Under the pieces are notes generated by a model that saw only the letters and a list, made by a program, of their open reading frames with translations, was not told where the DNA came from and made no database searches. Both the position numbers and the translations under genes were made by a program. 64,000 nucleotides of DNA from Streptacidiphilus albus JL83 (GTDB lineage: Bacteria; Actinomycetota; Actinomycetes; Streptomycetales; Streptomycetaceae), in the NCBI RefSeq assembly GCF_000744705.1, contig NZ_JQML01000001.1, forward strand, positions 8,380,017 through 8,444,016, in the 5' to 3' direction. Numbering within the stretch: the first letter of the stretch is position 1; each line of letters starts with the position of its first letter. Shown here one piece after another: positions 16,177 through 25,451 of this stretch.

Positions 16177-17082
16177 ATGTCGCAGAAACGCCCGCTCACC
16201 GGTCAGGTCGCCGTCGTCACCGGCGCGGCGCGCGGCGTCGGCGCGGAGCTCGCCCGCGCGCTCGCCGCGCGCGGGGCCAAGGTCGCGCTGGTCGGCCTGG
16301 AACCGAAGGAGCTCGCCGCCACCGCCGACAGCTGCGGCCCCGACGCCGCCTGGTGGGAGGGCGACGTGACCGACCTGGCCGGGCTCACCACGACCGCCGC
16401 CGCGATCACCGCGCACTTCGGCCGGATCGACATCGTGGTCGCCAACGCCGGCATCGCGGCCGGCGGGACCTTCCTCGACTCCGACCCGGACACCTTCCGC
16501 CGGGTGATCGAGGTCAACCTGCTGGGCAGCACCACCACCGCCCGGGCCTTCCTGCCCGCGCTCACCGAGGCGCGCGGCTACCTGCTGCAGATCGCCTCCT
16601 TCGCGGCGATGGCCCCGGCTCCGCTGATGACCGCCTACTGCGCCAGCAAGTCCGGGGTCGAGGCCTTCGCGCACGCGCTGCGCAGCGAGGTCGCCAACCA
16701 GGGCGTCGGCGTCGGCGTGGCCTACCTCAGCTGGACCGACACCGACATGGTGCGCGGTGCGGACGAGGACCCGGTGATGCGCGACATGCGGGCCGGCCTG
16801 CCCTGGCCGACCAACCGCACCGGCGCGCTCGGCCCGGCCGTGGAGCGGATCGCCGACGGCATCGTCCGCCGCTCGGTCCATGTCTACGCCCAGGGCTGGC
16901 TGCGCGGCTACCAGCTGATCCGGGGTCAGATCCCGCTGGTCCTGGCCCGGGTCGCGCCCCGGCGGCTGCGGGCGCTGGAGCCCCGGCTGCGGGCCACCGC
17001 CGCCGGGCGCCAAGGGCTGGTCGGACGCGGCGGCGCGGCGGACGAGGCGGCCAGGGCCGCCCGTACCCGGGTGGGCGGCTGA
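16177..17082 (+). CDS. Short-chain dehydrogenase/reductase (SDR)
   Basis: 301 residues with the classical SDR pattern: TGAARGVG cofactor loop (residues 15-22), VANAGIA, and the catalytic YCASK (Tyr-x3-Lys) preceded by IASFAAM, which supplies the Ser. The C-terminal 60 residues extend beyond the core and contain YAQGWLRGYQLIRGQ and an Arg-rich stretch, a form seen in actinobacterial SDRs beside Baeyer-Villiger monooxygenases. GAGAGAGGCAG precedes ATG 16177. With the upstream monooxygenase it probably forms a two-gene oxidation unit: alcohol to ketone by the SDR, ketone to ester by the monooxygenase. The substrate is unknown. Confidence 0.87.
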   Translation: MSQKRPLTGQVAVVTGAARGVGAELARALAARGAKVALVGLEPKELAATADSCGPDAAWWEGDVTDLAGLTTTAAAITAHFGRIDIVVANAGIAAGGTFLDSDPDTFRRVIEVNLLGSTTTARAFLPALTEARGYLLQIASFAAMAPAPLMTAYCASKSGVEAFAHALRSEVANQGVGVGVAYLSWTDTDMVRGADEDPVMRDMRAGLPWPTNRTGALGPAVERIADGIVRRSVHVYAQGWLRGYQLIRGQIPLVLARVAPRRLRALEPRLRATAAGRQGLVGRGGAADEAARAARTRVGG

Positions 17083-17168
17083 CGGGAGATCACAACTCTC
17101 CTCCTCCGGGGCCGGGGCTTTGCAATGATGGAGCCCGCTTGCCGCGACCGACGAGGAGGAGGCCGACC

Positions 17169-17837
17169 GTGGCCGGACGACCGGGCCGTGCCCGTACCGA
17201 GGCGGTGGACCGCCGGGTCCGGGTGCAGGGCGTACCCGTCGACTCCTACCCGACCGTGCCGCCCGAGGCGGAGCGCGGCCGGGTGCTGCGGGTGACCGTG
17301 GTGGGGGAGGACATCCTCCACCACCCCTGCCGGGAGGCGACCGACTTCGGCACGCCGGAGCTGGCCCGGCTGATCGACGACATGTTCCTGACCATGCAGG
17401 TCGCCGAGGGTGCGGGGCTGGCGGCCAACCAGGTCGACGTCGACCTGCGGCTGTTCGTCTACGACTGCCGGGACGAGGACGGCGTCCGCCACGTCGGGCA
17501 CATCCTCAACCCGGTGCTGGACGAACTCGACCCGGCCGAGCGCCGGTTGGTCGAGGACGGCGAGGGCTGCCTCTCGGTGCCCGGCGCCGGGACCGACGTG
17601 CCGCGCCCCGACCGGGCCGTGGTGCGCGGGGTCGACCAGCACGGGCAGCCGCTGGTGATCGAGGGCCGGGGCTACTTCGCCCGCTGCCTCCAGCACGAGA
17701 CCGACCACCTCAACGGCCGGCTGTACCTGGAACGGCTGTCGCGACGGGAGCGGCGGGACGTGCTGCGGCAGATGGAGGAGAACCGCGAGCGGGTCCTGGC
17801 CCAGCGCGCCGCCCGGGCGGCGGCCCTGGCGGGGTAG
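17169..17837 (+). CDS. def: Peptide deformylase
   Basis: 222 residues. All three deformylase motifs are present: GAGLAANQV (motif 1, GxGxAAxQ), EGCLSVPG (motif 2, metal Cys) and QHETDHLNG (motif 3, HExxH metal-binding). It removes the formyl group from the N-terminal Met of new proteins. The N-terminal extension of about 45 residues before the first motif is common in actinobacterial second copies. GTG 17169 has GAGGAGGAGG upstream. Streptomycetes usually carry several def paralogues, and this one is not next to fmt, so it is probably an accessory copy. Confidence 0.92.
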   Translation: MAGRPGRARTEAVDRRVRVQGVPVDSYPTVPPEAERGRVLRVTVVGEDILHHPCREATDFGTPELARLIDDMFLTMQVAEGAGLAANQVDVDLRLFVYDCRDEDGVRHVGHILNPVLDELDPAERRLVEDGEGCLSVPGAGTDVPRPDRAVVRGVDQHGQPLVIEGRGYFARCLQHETDHLNGRLYLERLSRRERRDVLRQMEENRERVLAQRAARAAALAG

Positions 17838-17864
17838 CGGTCGGCCCCCGGCGTTCCCGGGGGC

Positions 17865-19976
17865 TCAGTCGTCCAGCGCCTGCTCCAGCCCCTCCAGCGC
17901 CTCGACCATCAGCCCGGCGTCCAGCTGGACCAGCCGGGCCGGAGCGGTGTGCCCGGCCGTGTCCTCGCGGGCCGGCGCCTCGTCGGCGAGCGGCTGCTCC
18001 CGGCCCCACCGCGCGTAGCTCTCGCGGAGGCCGGAGAAGTCGACCGGCTGCTCGGCCCGGAGCGCGTCGGCCGCCCGTGCCGTCTGCTCGGCCAGGGCGT
18101 CCGCGAAGCGGGTCGCGCCGGGGACCGGGGCCGCGTCCCGGCCCGGCAGATGGGCCTCCATCAGCATCGCGGTGCGGCCCAGCGCCGCCATCGCGGACCG
18201 GACGTCGGCCAACTGCCCGGCGTGCAGCCCATGGTGGCGGACCGGCTCGGCCGCCGCCTGCTCGCTGGCGGTCACCAGCGCGGCCCGGGCCTGCCGGTGG
18301 TCCAGCAGGGCCTCGCGCACCGCCGCCGCGCTCTCGGGACCCGGCTCGCCGAAGGCCCGGACGGCGGCCGCCGCGTAGCCGCCCCCGGCCCGGACGTAGG
18401 CGCCTAGCCGGTCCGGCAGGGTGACGGTCTGCCAGGTCGGGAAGAGCGCGTAGGCGGCCAGCGCCAGCAGCCCGCCCAGGAGGGTCAGCAGCACCCGCTC
18501 CTCGACCGTGCCGGTGATCGCACCGCCGGCCATCGCCAGCAGGAAGACCACGTAGCCGGAGATGAAGGTGGACAGCGCCACGTAGCCGCTGCGCATGGTC
18601 AGGTAGCCGCTGCCGATGCACAGCACCGCCAGCCCGGCGCAGACCCAGGGCCCGGGATGGGCCAGCACCACCACCGCCGTGGCCAGGGCCACCCCGAACA
18701 CGGTGCCGACCAGCCGGGCCACCCCCCGGGTGTAGGTCTGCGAGAAGTCGGGCCGCATCACCATCACCGCCGTCATCGGCGCCCAGTAGCCGTGGTGGAC
18801 CGGCAGCGACCGGCCGATGACCACGCCCAGCGCCGCCACCACGGCGAGCCGCACCGCGTGCCGGAGCACCGGCGAGGACCAGTTCCAGTGCCGCCGCAGC
18901 CCGTGCAGCACCAGCGGGGCCAGCTGGGTCGGCGACGGCCGGGCCAGGTGCCCGGGCGCGGAGGGCCGTCCGGAGACCGGGTCGCCCTGGTCGACCGACT
19001 CGACCGCGTCCGCGGCCTCGGCCAGCAGCCCGATCAGCCGGCGGGCGGACTGCCGGCCCGCCCCGTGCAGCACCGGTCCGGTGGTCGGCATCGCCAGCGA
19101 CTGGTAGGCCCGTTCGGGAACCGGCTGCGGCCGGCCGGTCCGGATCGAGCGGGCGACGGCGTCCAGCATCACCGCGGCCGTGGCCAGCAGCTCCCGGGCC
19201 CGGTCCCGTTCCGGCCCCTCCTCGGCGGCGCCGACCCGGGGGTCGGCCATGGCGGCCAGGACCGGCCGCATCCGCTCCGCGTAGGAGCGCATCCCGGCCA
19301 GGTCGGCCGGCCGCTTCCGGGCCTGGCCGGCCGAGAGCACCGCGGCCTGACGGGCCGTCATCAGCGCGCCCGGGTCGAAGGGGGCGAAGGGGTCGTGCCG
19401 CAGCCGCCGGGCGTAGTCGGCGAGCGAGGCGTAGGCGTAGGCGAGGGCGTCCCGCTGCGCGGCCCAGCGCCGCCACGGCCAGACGGCGGCGAGCAGCGCC
19501 TGGACGATGCCGCCCAGCGCGATCACGGTGGCGTGGACGGCCGCCCCGCCGACGTCCTCCGGCAGGGTGACGATGATCAGCATCACCGAGAGGGTCTGGC
19601 TGGCCACGATGCCCGGGGTCTGCCCCAGCGCCCAGAGCAGCCCGGCCGCGAACGCCCAGCCGCCGACCACCAGGACGAACAGCCACGGCCAGGGGGAGAC
19701 CAGGTAGCCCACGAAGGCGCTGAGCGAGAGCCCGGCGGCGGCCCACAGCGCCAGGAAAGGGCGTGGCCGGAAGCTGCGCTGGAAGGTCGCGGTCCCGGCG
19801 ATGAAGCTGCCGAGCGCGGCCGAGGTGGCGAGCTGCGGATAGCCCAGCGCGAGGGTGCCGAACAGCATGACCGCGACCCCGAGCACCGCCCGCAGCACCT
19901 GGACCGGCTCGTTGACCGAGGGTTCGACGTGCAGTCCGGAACGGGCGGCGGACTTCAGGGCCGGTGACCAGGGCAT
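17865..19976 (-). CDS. FUSC-family (YccS/AaeB-like) membrane protein
   Basis: 703 residues with two blocks of membrane helices (about residues 25-165 and 375-500) separated by a soluble, Ala/Arg-rich domain, and followed by a second soluble tail. The internal duplication of helix block plus cytosolic domain is the layout of fusaric-acid-resistance and AaeB aromatic-acid exporters (FUSC family). The second block carries LPVHHGYWAPMTAVMVMRPD, close to the family signature. It may export aromatic or weak acids. Its position within 5 kb of an aromatic-acid degradation operon is suggestive, but the two are not co-oriented or linked by overlap. Confidence 0.8.
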   Translation of the reverse strand: MPWSPALKSAARSGLHVEPSVNEPVQVLRAVLGVAVMLFGTLALGYPQLATSAALGSFIAGTATFQRSFRPRPFLALWAAAGLSLSAFVGYLVSPWPWLFVLVVGGWAFAAGLLWALGQTPGIVASQTLSVMLIIVTLPEDVGGAAVHATVIALGGIVQALLAAVWPWRRWAAQRDALAYAYASLADYARRLRHDPFAPFDPGALMTARQAAVLSAGQARKRPADLAGMRSYAERMRPVLAAMADPRVGAAEEGPERDRARELLATAAVMLDAVARSIRTGRPQPVPERAYQSLAMPTTGPVLHGAGRQSARRLIGLLAEAADAVESVDQGDPVSGRPSAPGHLARPSPTQLAPLVLHGLRRHWNWSSPVLRHAVRLAVVAALGVVIGRSLPVHHGYWAPMTAVMVMRPDFSQTYTRGVARLVGTVFGVALATAVVVLAHPGPWVCAGLAVLCIGSGYLTMRSGYVALSTFISGYVVFLLAMAGGAITGTVEERVLLTLLGGLLALAAYALFPTWQTVTLPDRLGAYVRAGGGYAAAAVRAFGEPGPESAAAVREALLDHRQARAALVTASEQAAAEPVRHHGLHAGQLADVRSAMAALGRTAMLMEAHLPGRDAAPVPGATRFADALAEQTARAADALRAEQPVDFSGLRESYARWGREQPLADEAPAREDTAGHTAPARLVQLDAGLMVEALEGLEQALDD

Positions 19977-20044
19977 GGCACGAGCCTAGTACCGACCTCC
20001 GCAGGTGGGCGGCATGCGAGCGCCGGTCAGCGTGGACGGGTCGG

Positions 20045-22078
20045 CTACCCCTGGCTGCGGGGGATGCGGCGTTCCCAGCGGCGGTGGAAGAGGACGGCTC
20101 CGCCCTCCTCGGCGGTGACCTGGTTGTCGGTCAGGAAGTGGGTGGCGTCGGCGGCGATGGTGGAGCTGGTGGTGACCCGGACGTCCCAGGCGGGCTCCGT
20201 GCGGCGCAGCCCGACCGTCCAGCGGGAGGCGGTGCGGGCGCTCAGCGGGTCCTGGTCCACGACGGTGTAGCTCTCCCGGGCGTCCTCGCTGAACTCCAGG
20301 CCGTCCGGGTAGACCCGGGTGCCGCCGTAGCGGGGGTCGACGTCGAGGGTCCAGGTGCCGGTGGCCACGTCGCGGGTGACGGTGCGTTCGGGGCCGAGGT
20401 CGGCCGGGTCGGCGTACTCGACCGCGAGCGGCGGAGCCTGCTCGGGTTCCGCGAAGGTGATCGGGGCGCGGTCGGCGTCGTGGACCGGGGCCCGGTCCGG
20501 GTGGCGGACCGGCAGGACCAGGGCGCTGCCGTCGGGGTCGACGGTGAAGCCGGCGGCGGAGCCCGGGTGCGGCCAGACCCACGGCCAGTAGGCGGAGGAG
20601 ACGGCGAGCCGCAGCCGGTGGCCGAGCGGGAAGGCGTGGGCGATGCCGACCAGGTCGAAGCGGACGTCCTCGGTGGCGCCCGGCGTCCAGGGCGCGGTGC
20701 GGTCGCGGCCGTGCCGGCTGAGCAGGTTGAGCACGCCCCGGGTGACCAGGGTGGAGGAGCCGTCGGGGGCGACGTCGCAGAGCCGGGCGATCACCTGGCC
20801 CCGGGTGCCGAGGCTGCTGAGCCGGAGCCGGACCCGGGCGTTGCCGAGGATCTCGATCCGGCGGGCCAGCGGGGCGGAGTCGAAGCAGACCGAGCGGCCG
20901 TCCTCCTCGCGCTGGTCCGGCGGCAGGTCGGCGTCGTTGCCGAAGGGGAAGAAGCGTCCGGCGTCGACGCCGGTGTGCTGCGGCGAGGCCACCTGCACCG
21001 GCCCCGGCTGGGAACTGCGCAGGGTTCCGTCGAGTCGATAAGTCGTCATGGCGACGGCGGGGGAGGGCCAGGCGTCCTCGCCCAGCCAGCGCCCGGGGCG
21101 CTCGGGGTAGCTGGTGGCCGGCGGCACCGACTCGTTCATCCAGGTCCGGAGCAGCGGCTCGGCCATCACCCCGGTGTCCTCGTCCTTGAGCCACTGGTCC
21201 CACCAGCGCAGCGTCTCCTGGAGGAAGCCGATGGCCGGGCCGGGCGGCAGGCCCCGGTCGGGGTACTGGTGCGACCAGGGGCCGATGATGCCGCGCATCG
21301 GCGCGTCCAGGTGCTGGGCCAGCCGCAGCACGGTGTCCCGGTAGGGGTCGGCCCAGCCGCCGACGGCCAGCACCGCCGCCCTGATGGCGGAGTAGTCCTC
21401 GCAGACGCTGCCGTGCTGCCAGTAGCCGTCGCGGGCCTGGTGGTCGAGCCAGGTGTGGATCAGCGGGTCGAGGTGGTCCAGCCGTTGTAGCCACAGCTCC
21501 CGCCAGCCGGGACCGGCGTACTCGGGGTCCGGCGGGCGGGCGGCGAAGGCCAGCATGGTGGCCGACCAGGCGTGCATGTCCACGGCCAGCACCGAGCCGC
21601 CCAGGTAGTGCACGTCGTTGTCGTAGCGGTCGTCGGTGGAGCAGACGGTGACGACCGCCTTCAGCGGCTCCGGGGCGAGCGCGGCGATCTGCAGGCTGTT
21701 GAAGCCGCCCCAGGAGATGCCGAACATTCCCACCCGTCCGCTGCACCAGGGCTGGGCGGCCAGCCAGTCGACCACCGCGACGCCGTCGGCGAGCTCGGTG
21801 GCGTCGTACTCGTCGCCGGGCAGGCCGCCGGAGTTGCCGTGGCCGCGCACGTCCACCCGGACCGACGCGTAGCCGTGCCCGGCGTACCAGGGGTGGCGCT
21901 GGGCGTCGCGCGGCGCGGTCCAGTCGCTCAGCCGGTACGGCAGGTACTCCAGCAGCGCCGGGAACCGACCGGTGCCGACGGGCCGCCAGATCCGGGCGTA
22001 GAGCTCGGTTCCGTCGGGCAGCGGGATCCGGGTGTCCGCGCAGGTCGTCCGGTACGGCAGGTCCTCGCGGTGGCGCAC
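20045..22078 (-). CDS. CocE/NonD-family alpha/beta hydrolase
   Basis: 677 residues, typical for the CocE/X-Pro dipeptidyl-peptidase class. The N-terminal alpha/beta hydrolase domain has VRVDVRGHGNSGG and the nucleophile elbow FGISWGGFN (Ser). A probable acid lies in VGGWADPYRD and the histidine in IGPWSHQYPD. The C-terminal half is the beta-rich jelly-roll domain of the family (RIEILGNARVRLRL ... GVLNLL). It would hydrolyse esters or amide bonds, possibly dipeptides with a penultimate Pro. It sits 34 bp downstream of a POT peptide transporter in the same operon, which makes intracellular peptide or ester hydrolysis after uptake the simplest reading. There is no signal peptide, so it is cytosolic. 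Confidence 0.88.
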   Translation of the reverse strand: MRHREDLPYRTTCADTRIPLPDGTELYARIWRPVGTGRFPALLEYLPYRLSDWTAPRDAQRHPWYAGHGYASVRVDVRGHGNSGGLPGDEYDATELADGVAVVDWLAAQPWCSGRVGMFGISWGGFNSLQIAALAPEPLKAVVTVCSTDDRYDNDVHYLGGSVLAVDMHAWSATMLAFAARPPDPEYAGPGWRELWLQRLDHLDPLIHTWLDHQARDGYWQHGSVCEDYSAIRAAVLAVGGWADPYRDTVLRLAQHLDAPMRGIIGPWSHQYPDRGLPPGPAIGFLQETLRWWDQWLKDEDTGVMAEPLLRTWMNESVPPATSYPERPGRWLGEDAWPSPAVAMTTYRLDGTLRSSQPGPVQVASPQHTGVDAGRFFPFGNDADLPPDQREEDGRSVCFDSAPLARRIEILGNARVRLRLSSLGTRGQVIARLCDVAPDGSSTLVTRGVLNLLSRHGRDRTAPWTPGATEDVRFDLVGIAHAFPLGHRLRLAVSSAYWPWVWPHPGSAAGFTVDPDGSALVLPVRHPDRAPVHDADRAPITFAEPEQAPPLAVEYADPADLGPERTVTRDVATGTWTLDVDPRYGGTRVYPDGLEFSEDARESYTVVDQDPLSARTASRWTVGLRRTEPAWDVRVTTSSTIAADATHFLTDNQVTAEEGGAVLFHRRWERRIPRSQG

Positions 22079-22112
22079 GGCAGGTTCCTTCGCAGCGGTG
22101 GGAGTTCGGGAG

Positions 22113-23648
22113 TCAGTGGACCGGGGCCATGGTGCGGCGCAGCCAGGGCCCGGCGGCGATCACGGCGAGGCCGACCAGGACCACGAAGGCCCCGTTCAGA
22201 CCGAAGTACAGCGGATAGGACAGCACCCCGTAGAGCTTCACCACCTGCGCCTGCAGCCCGTTGGCCAGGGCCAGCGAGAGGAACCAGAGCGCCATGGCCT
22301 GACTGCTGAAGGCGGCCGGGGCGAGCTTGGTGGTGGCGGACATGCCGGTGGTCTCCAGCAGGATGTCGCCGAGGCCCAGCACCAGGTAGCAGAGGATCAG
22401 CCAGACGCCGGACATGGTCCAGTCGCCGGTGCGGCCGAGCGTGGCCGGGACCATGATCAGGAACGACAGCCCGCCGAGGACCACCCCGTAGGCGATCTTG
22501 TTGGAGGCGTGCGGCTGCCGGGAGCCCAGCCGGATCCAGGTGGCGGCGACCACCGGGGCGAGCACCACCTCGGCCACCCCCAGCACCGAGCCGTACCAGG
22601 AGGAGGGGAACTCCCAGCCCCAGAAGTTGGTGTCCGCGTGGTTGAGCGCCAGCAGGTTCATCGTCGAGTAGGACTGGAACAGCACCAGGTTGAAGGCGAC
22701 CGAGGCGCCGAACAGCACCAGGTAGGGGCGCAGTCGACCGCGTTCCTCGGCGGTGACCTGCGGGCTGCGGAAGAGGAAGGCGAAGTAGCCGATCGGCGCC
22801 AGCACCGAGACCGCCGAGATGATGTCGACGGTGAGGTCGAGGTCCAGCACGCCGGTCAGCGCCAGGACGGCGAAGAGCGCGGCGACCGCAGCCGCGCCGT
22901 AGCCGATCAGCCGGACCGAGCGGTGCAGCACCTCGGGGGCGACGGCCGACTCGGCGCCGTCCTGACGGCCCGCCAGATGGCGTCGGCCCAGCACGTACTG
23001 GACGATGCCGAAGGTCATCCCGACGGCGGCGGCGGAGAAGCCCCAGTGGTAGCCGATCTTCTGGCCGAGCCAGCCGGAGATCAGCGGGCCGAGGAAGGCG
23101 CCGATGTTGATGCCCATGTAGTAGAGGGCGAAGCCGGCGTCGCGGCGCTCGTCCTCGGTCGCGTAGAGCTTGCCGACCAGGGTGGAGACATTGGGCTTCA
23201 GCAGCCCGGTGCCGATGATGATCAGGCCGAGGCCGACCCAGGTCATCGCGGTGGCGGGGACCGCCATCGCGTAGTGGCCCAGCGCGATGCAGACACCGCC
23301 GTAGAGCACCGAGCGGTAGGCGCCGAGGATCCGGTCGGCCAGCCAGCCGCCGGCCACCGAGACCAGGTAGATCATCGTGCTGTAGGCGGCGTAGACGGAG
23401 GAGGCCGCGCCGTCGGACATGCCGAGACCGCCCTCGGCGGCCGAGGCGGTGAAGAAGAGGGTCAGGATCGCGGTCATGCCGAGGTAGGAGAAGCGCTCCC
23501 ACATCTCGGTGCCGAAGAGGGTCAGCAGGCCGTGCGGGTGGCCGAAGAAGGAGCGGTCCCAGTCCTTGCCGCGGTCGGCGCCCCCGTCGCCCGGACCCTC
23601 CTCCGGCGTCGGCTCGGGGTCCGCAGAGGTGGCCTCGGTCGCGCTCAC
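22113..23648 (-). CDS. POT-family proton-dependent oligopeptide transporter
   Basis: About 511 residues and 12-14 membrane helices. The helix-1 motif is MWERFSYLGMTAIL (the ExxERFxYYG signature, here without the first Glu), followed by GGWLADRILGAYR (major-facilitator motif A) and, in the middle, FALYYMGINIGAFLGPL, the PTR2 signature. It imports di- and tripeptides with protons. I prefer GTG 23648 because GGAGG is 8 nt upstream; an ATG at 23717 has no ribosome site. It is first in an operon with the CocE-like hydrolase, so peptide import followed by hydrolysis is the likely joint job. Upstream lies a 16-bp minisatellite. Confidence 0.9.
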   Translation of the reverse strand: MSATEATSADPEPTPEEGPGDGGADRGKDWDRSFFGHPHGLLTLFGTEMWERFSYLGMTAILTLFFTASAAEGGLGMSDGAASSVYAAYSTMIYLVSVAGGWLADRILGAYRSVLYGGVCIALGHYAMAVPATAMTWVGLGLIIIGTGLLKPNVSTLVGKLYATEDERRDAGFALYYMGINIGAFLGPLISGWLGQKIGYHWGFSAAAVGMTFGIVQYVLGRRHLAGRQDGAESAVAPEVLHRSVRLIGYGAAAVAALFAVLALTGVLDLDLTVDIISAVSVLAPIGYFAFLFRSPQVTAEERGRLRPYLVLFGASVAFNLVLFQSYSTMNLLALNHADTNFWGWEFPSSWYGSVLGVAEVVLAPVVAATWIRLGSRQPHASNKIAYGVVLGGLSFLIMVPATLGRTGDWTMSGVWLILCYLVLGLGDILLETTGMSATTKLAPAAFSSQAMALWFLSLALANGLQAQVVKLYGVLSYPLYFGLNGAFVVLVGLAVIAAGPWLRRTMAPVH

Positions 23649-23792
23649 GGGGGCTGCCTCCGTTCGGGGCGGCCCGGACGGTCGCGTCACCCGCGAGCCG
23701 TCCTGACGAACCGCCACATATCCGACATCTGTCCTCTACGGATAGTAGGGCAGGGTGCCGTGGGCGGCCTTTCGGCGCGTCAGGCGGGTCGC

Positions 23793-23856
23793 CGGAACGG
23801 AGGTTCGTTGGAATGGAGGTTCGCCGGAACGGAGGTTCGTTGGAACGGAGGGGCCC
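23793..23856. repeat. 16-bp minisatellite, four copies
   Basis: Four head-to-tail copies of a 16-bp unit, for example CGGAACGGAGGTTCGT, start at 23793, 23809, 23825 and 23841, with a few substitutions. The array lies in the 218-bp gap between the histidine phosphatase stop and the POT start, both on the minus strand, so it could affect the POT leader or promoter. No dyad symmetry stands out, so it is not a CRISPR. Confidence 0.85.
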
Positions 23857-23866
23857 GGCGACGCCG

Positions 23867-24463
23867 TCAGCGCGGGCGCTCGTTCCAGGCGGCCACGGCC
23901 GGCTGCTCGTGCTCGGTGCCGAGACGGCTTATCGTCCCCGTCGCCAGCATGAACAGGGCCCCGGCCGAGGCGGGCAGGCCGAGGTAGCGGGCGGTGAAGA
24001 CCCGGAGGAAGTGGGCGTGGGCCACCAGCACCACGTCCTGGTTGCTGCGCCGCAGTGCGGCGTCCACGGTGGAGAGCACCCGGTCGGCGCGGGCGCCCAC
24101 CTGGTCCGGGGTCTCGCCGGGGTGGTCGGCCGGGCCGGGCACGACGCCGTCGTTCCAGAGGTTCCAGCCGGGGCGGGAGCGGTGGATCTCGACGGTGGTG
24201 ATGCCCTCGTAGCCGCCGTAGTCCCACTCGTGCAGGTCGGGCTCGACCTGCACCGGGTCGAGCCCGGCCAGCTTGGCGGTGTCCCGGGCCCGGCCGAGCG
24301 GGCTGCAGAGGGTGAGCGAGATGTCGTGGCCCGCCAGGATCGGCACCAGGGCCCTGGCCTGCCCCTCGCCCTCGGGGGTGAGTGGCATGTCCGTGTAGCT
24401 GGTGTGCCGTCCGTCGCGGCTCCACGCCGTCTGGCCATGACGGATCAGGATCACATCGCCCAT
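23867..24463 (-). CDS. Histidine phosphatase (phosphoglycerate-mutase-like)
   Basis: 198 residues beginning MGDVILIRHGQTAWS, with the RHG catalytic histidine at residues 9-11. Later come CSPLGRARDTAKLAG (second Arg of the phosphate pocket), EWDYGGYEG (proton donor Glu) and LVAHAHFLRV (second His, with Ala where Gly is usual). This is a branch-1 histidine phosphatase acting on small phosphorylated metabolites; the exact substrate is unclear. GAGGAGG lies 5 nt before ATG 24463, so an upstream ATG at 24526 is not needed. It is divergent from the pca operon, with 208 bp between. Confidence 0.88.
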   Translation of the reverse strand: MGDVILIRHGQTAWSRDGRHTSYTDMPLTPEGEGQARALVPILAGHDISLTLCSPLGRARDTAKLAGLDPVQVEPDLHEWDYGGYEGITTVEIHRSRPGWNLWNDGVVPGPADHPGETPDQVGARADRVLSTVDAALRRSNQDVVLVAHAHFLRVFTARYLGLPASAGALFMLATGTISRLGTEHEQPAVAAWNERPR

Positions 24464-24588
24464 CGGTCCTCCTCGGTACTGGTCCGCGCCGCGCCGCGGG
24501 AAGTCCGGCGCAGGGATCATCCTCACACGGGCGGCTTGCCATCAAGTGTCCGCCCGGGGGACGGGCTGGGGGCGGCGTCGGCGGGGCG

Positions 24589-24618
24589 TTGACACGGGCG
24601 ACGGAGCGAAGGCAGACT
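24589..24618 (+). promoter_or_regulatory. Candidate promoter of the pca operon
   Basis: A perfect -35 TTGACA (24589-24594) is followed 18 bp later by CAGACT (24613-24618), giving a start about 45 nt before the pcaI ATG. The -10 is weak, as would suit an activated or repressed promoter. No clear IclR site was recognised. Confidence 0.45.
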
Positions 24619-24671
24619 CGCGCCAAGAAAGTGAAGAGAAGTTCACCAGGCGAACGGAAGCGGTTCCAGAC

Positions 24672-25451
24672 ATGGACAAAGTGGTGGCCACGCCGGCGGC
24701 GGCCGTGGCGGACATCGGGGACGGCGCCTCGCTGGCCGTCGGCGGCTTCGGCCTCAGCGGTGTCCCCGACGTGCTGATCCAGGCACTGCTGGCGGCCGGG
24801 CCCCGGGGACTGCACGTGGTCTCGAACAACTGCGGCGTCGACGGCGGCGGCCTCGGCCTGCTGCTCGCGGCGGGCCGGATCGCCCGGGTCATCGGCAGCT
24901 ACGTCGGGGACAACAAGGAGTTCGCCCGGCAGTACCTGGCCGGTGAGCTGGAGCTCGAACTCACCCCGCAGGGCACCCTCGCCGAGCGGCTCCGGGCCGG
25001 CGGGGCCGGCATCCCCGCCTTCTTCACCCCGGCCGGCGTCGGCACCCAGGTCGCCGAGGGCGGCCTGCCCTGGCGCTACGCCCCCGACGGCTCGGTCGCC
25101 GTGGCCTCGCCGGCCAAGGAGGTCCGCAGCTTCGACGGCGGCGAGTACGTCCTGGAGCGCGGCATCACCACCGACTTCGCCCTGGTCCGCGCGGCCAGGG
25201 GGGACCGCCACGGCAACCTGGTGTTCCACCGCTCCGCCCGCAACTTCAACCCGCTGTCCGCGATGGCAGGACGGATCACCGTCGCCGAGGTCGAGCAGCT
25301 GGTCGAGCCGGGGGAGATCGACCCGGACGAGGTCCACCTGCCCGGCGTCTTCGTCCAGCGCGTCGTCGAGCTGACGCCGGAACAGGCCGCCGACAAGCAC
25401 ATCGAGAAGCGCACCGTCCGCAGCGGCACCAGCACGGAGGCGAGGGGCTGA
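24672..25451 (+). CDS. pcaI: 3-oxoadipate CoA-transferase, alpha subunit
   Basis: 259 residues. The CoA-transferase family I signature is [15 protein letters not shown] near the N-terminus, followed by [16 protein letters not shown] and the glycine-rich [17 protein letters not shown] segment (here [16 protein letters not shown]). With PcaJ it moves CoA from succinyl-CoA to 3-oxoadipate, the penultimate step of the beta-ketoadipate pathway in the cytosol. Alone it could equally be called a 3-oxoacid (SCOT-type) transferase; the pca neighbours decide. ATG 24672 (MDKVVATP) is the first start matching the family length. It is the first gene of the operon and overlaps pcaJ in TGATG. Confidence 0.9.
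   Translation: MDKVVATPAAAVADIGDGASLAVGGFGLSGVPDVLIQALLAAGPRGLHVVSNNCGVDGGGLGLLLAAGRIARVIGSYVGDNKEFARQYLAGELELELTPQGTLAERLRAGGAGIPAFFTPAGVGTQVAEGGLPWRYAPDGSVAVASPAKEVRSFDGGEYVLERGITTDFALVRAARGDRHGNLVFHRSARNFNPLSAMAGRITVAEVEQLVEPGEIDPDEVHLPGVFVQRVVELTPEQAADKHIEKRTVRSGTSTEARG

Noticed and set aside
23793..23856. Possible CRISPR array
   Set aside because: The 16-bp units are directly adjacent with no spacers, and no cas genes are present.
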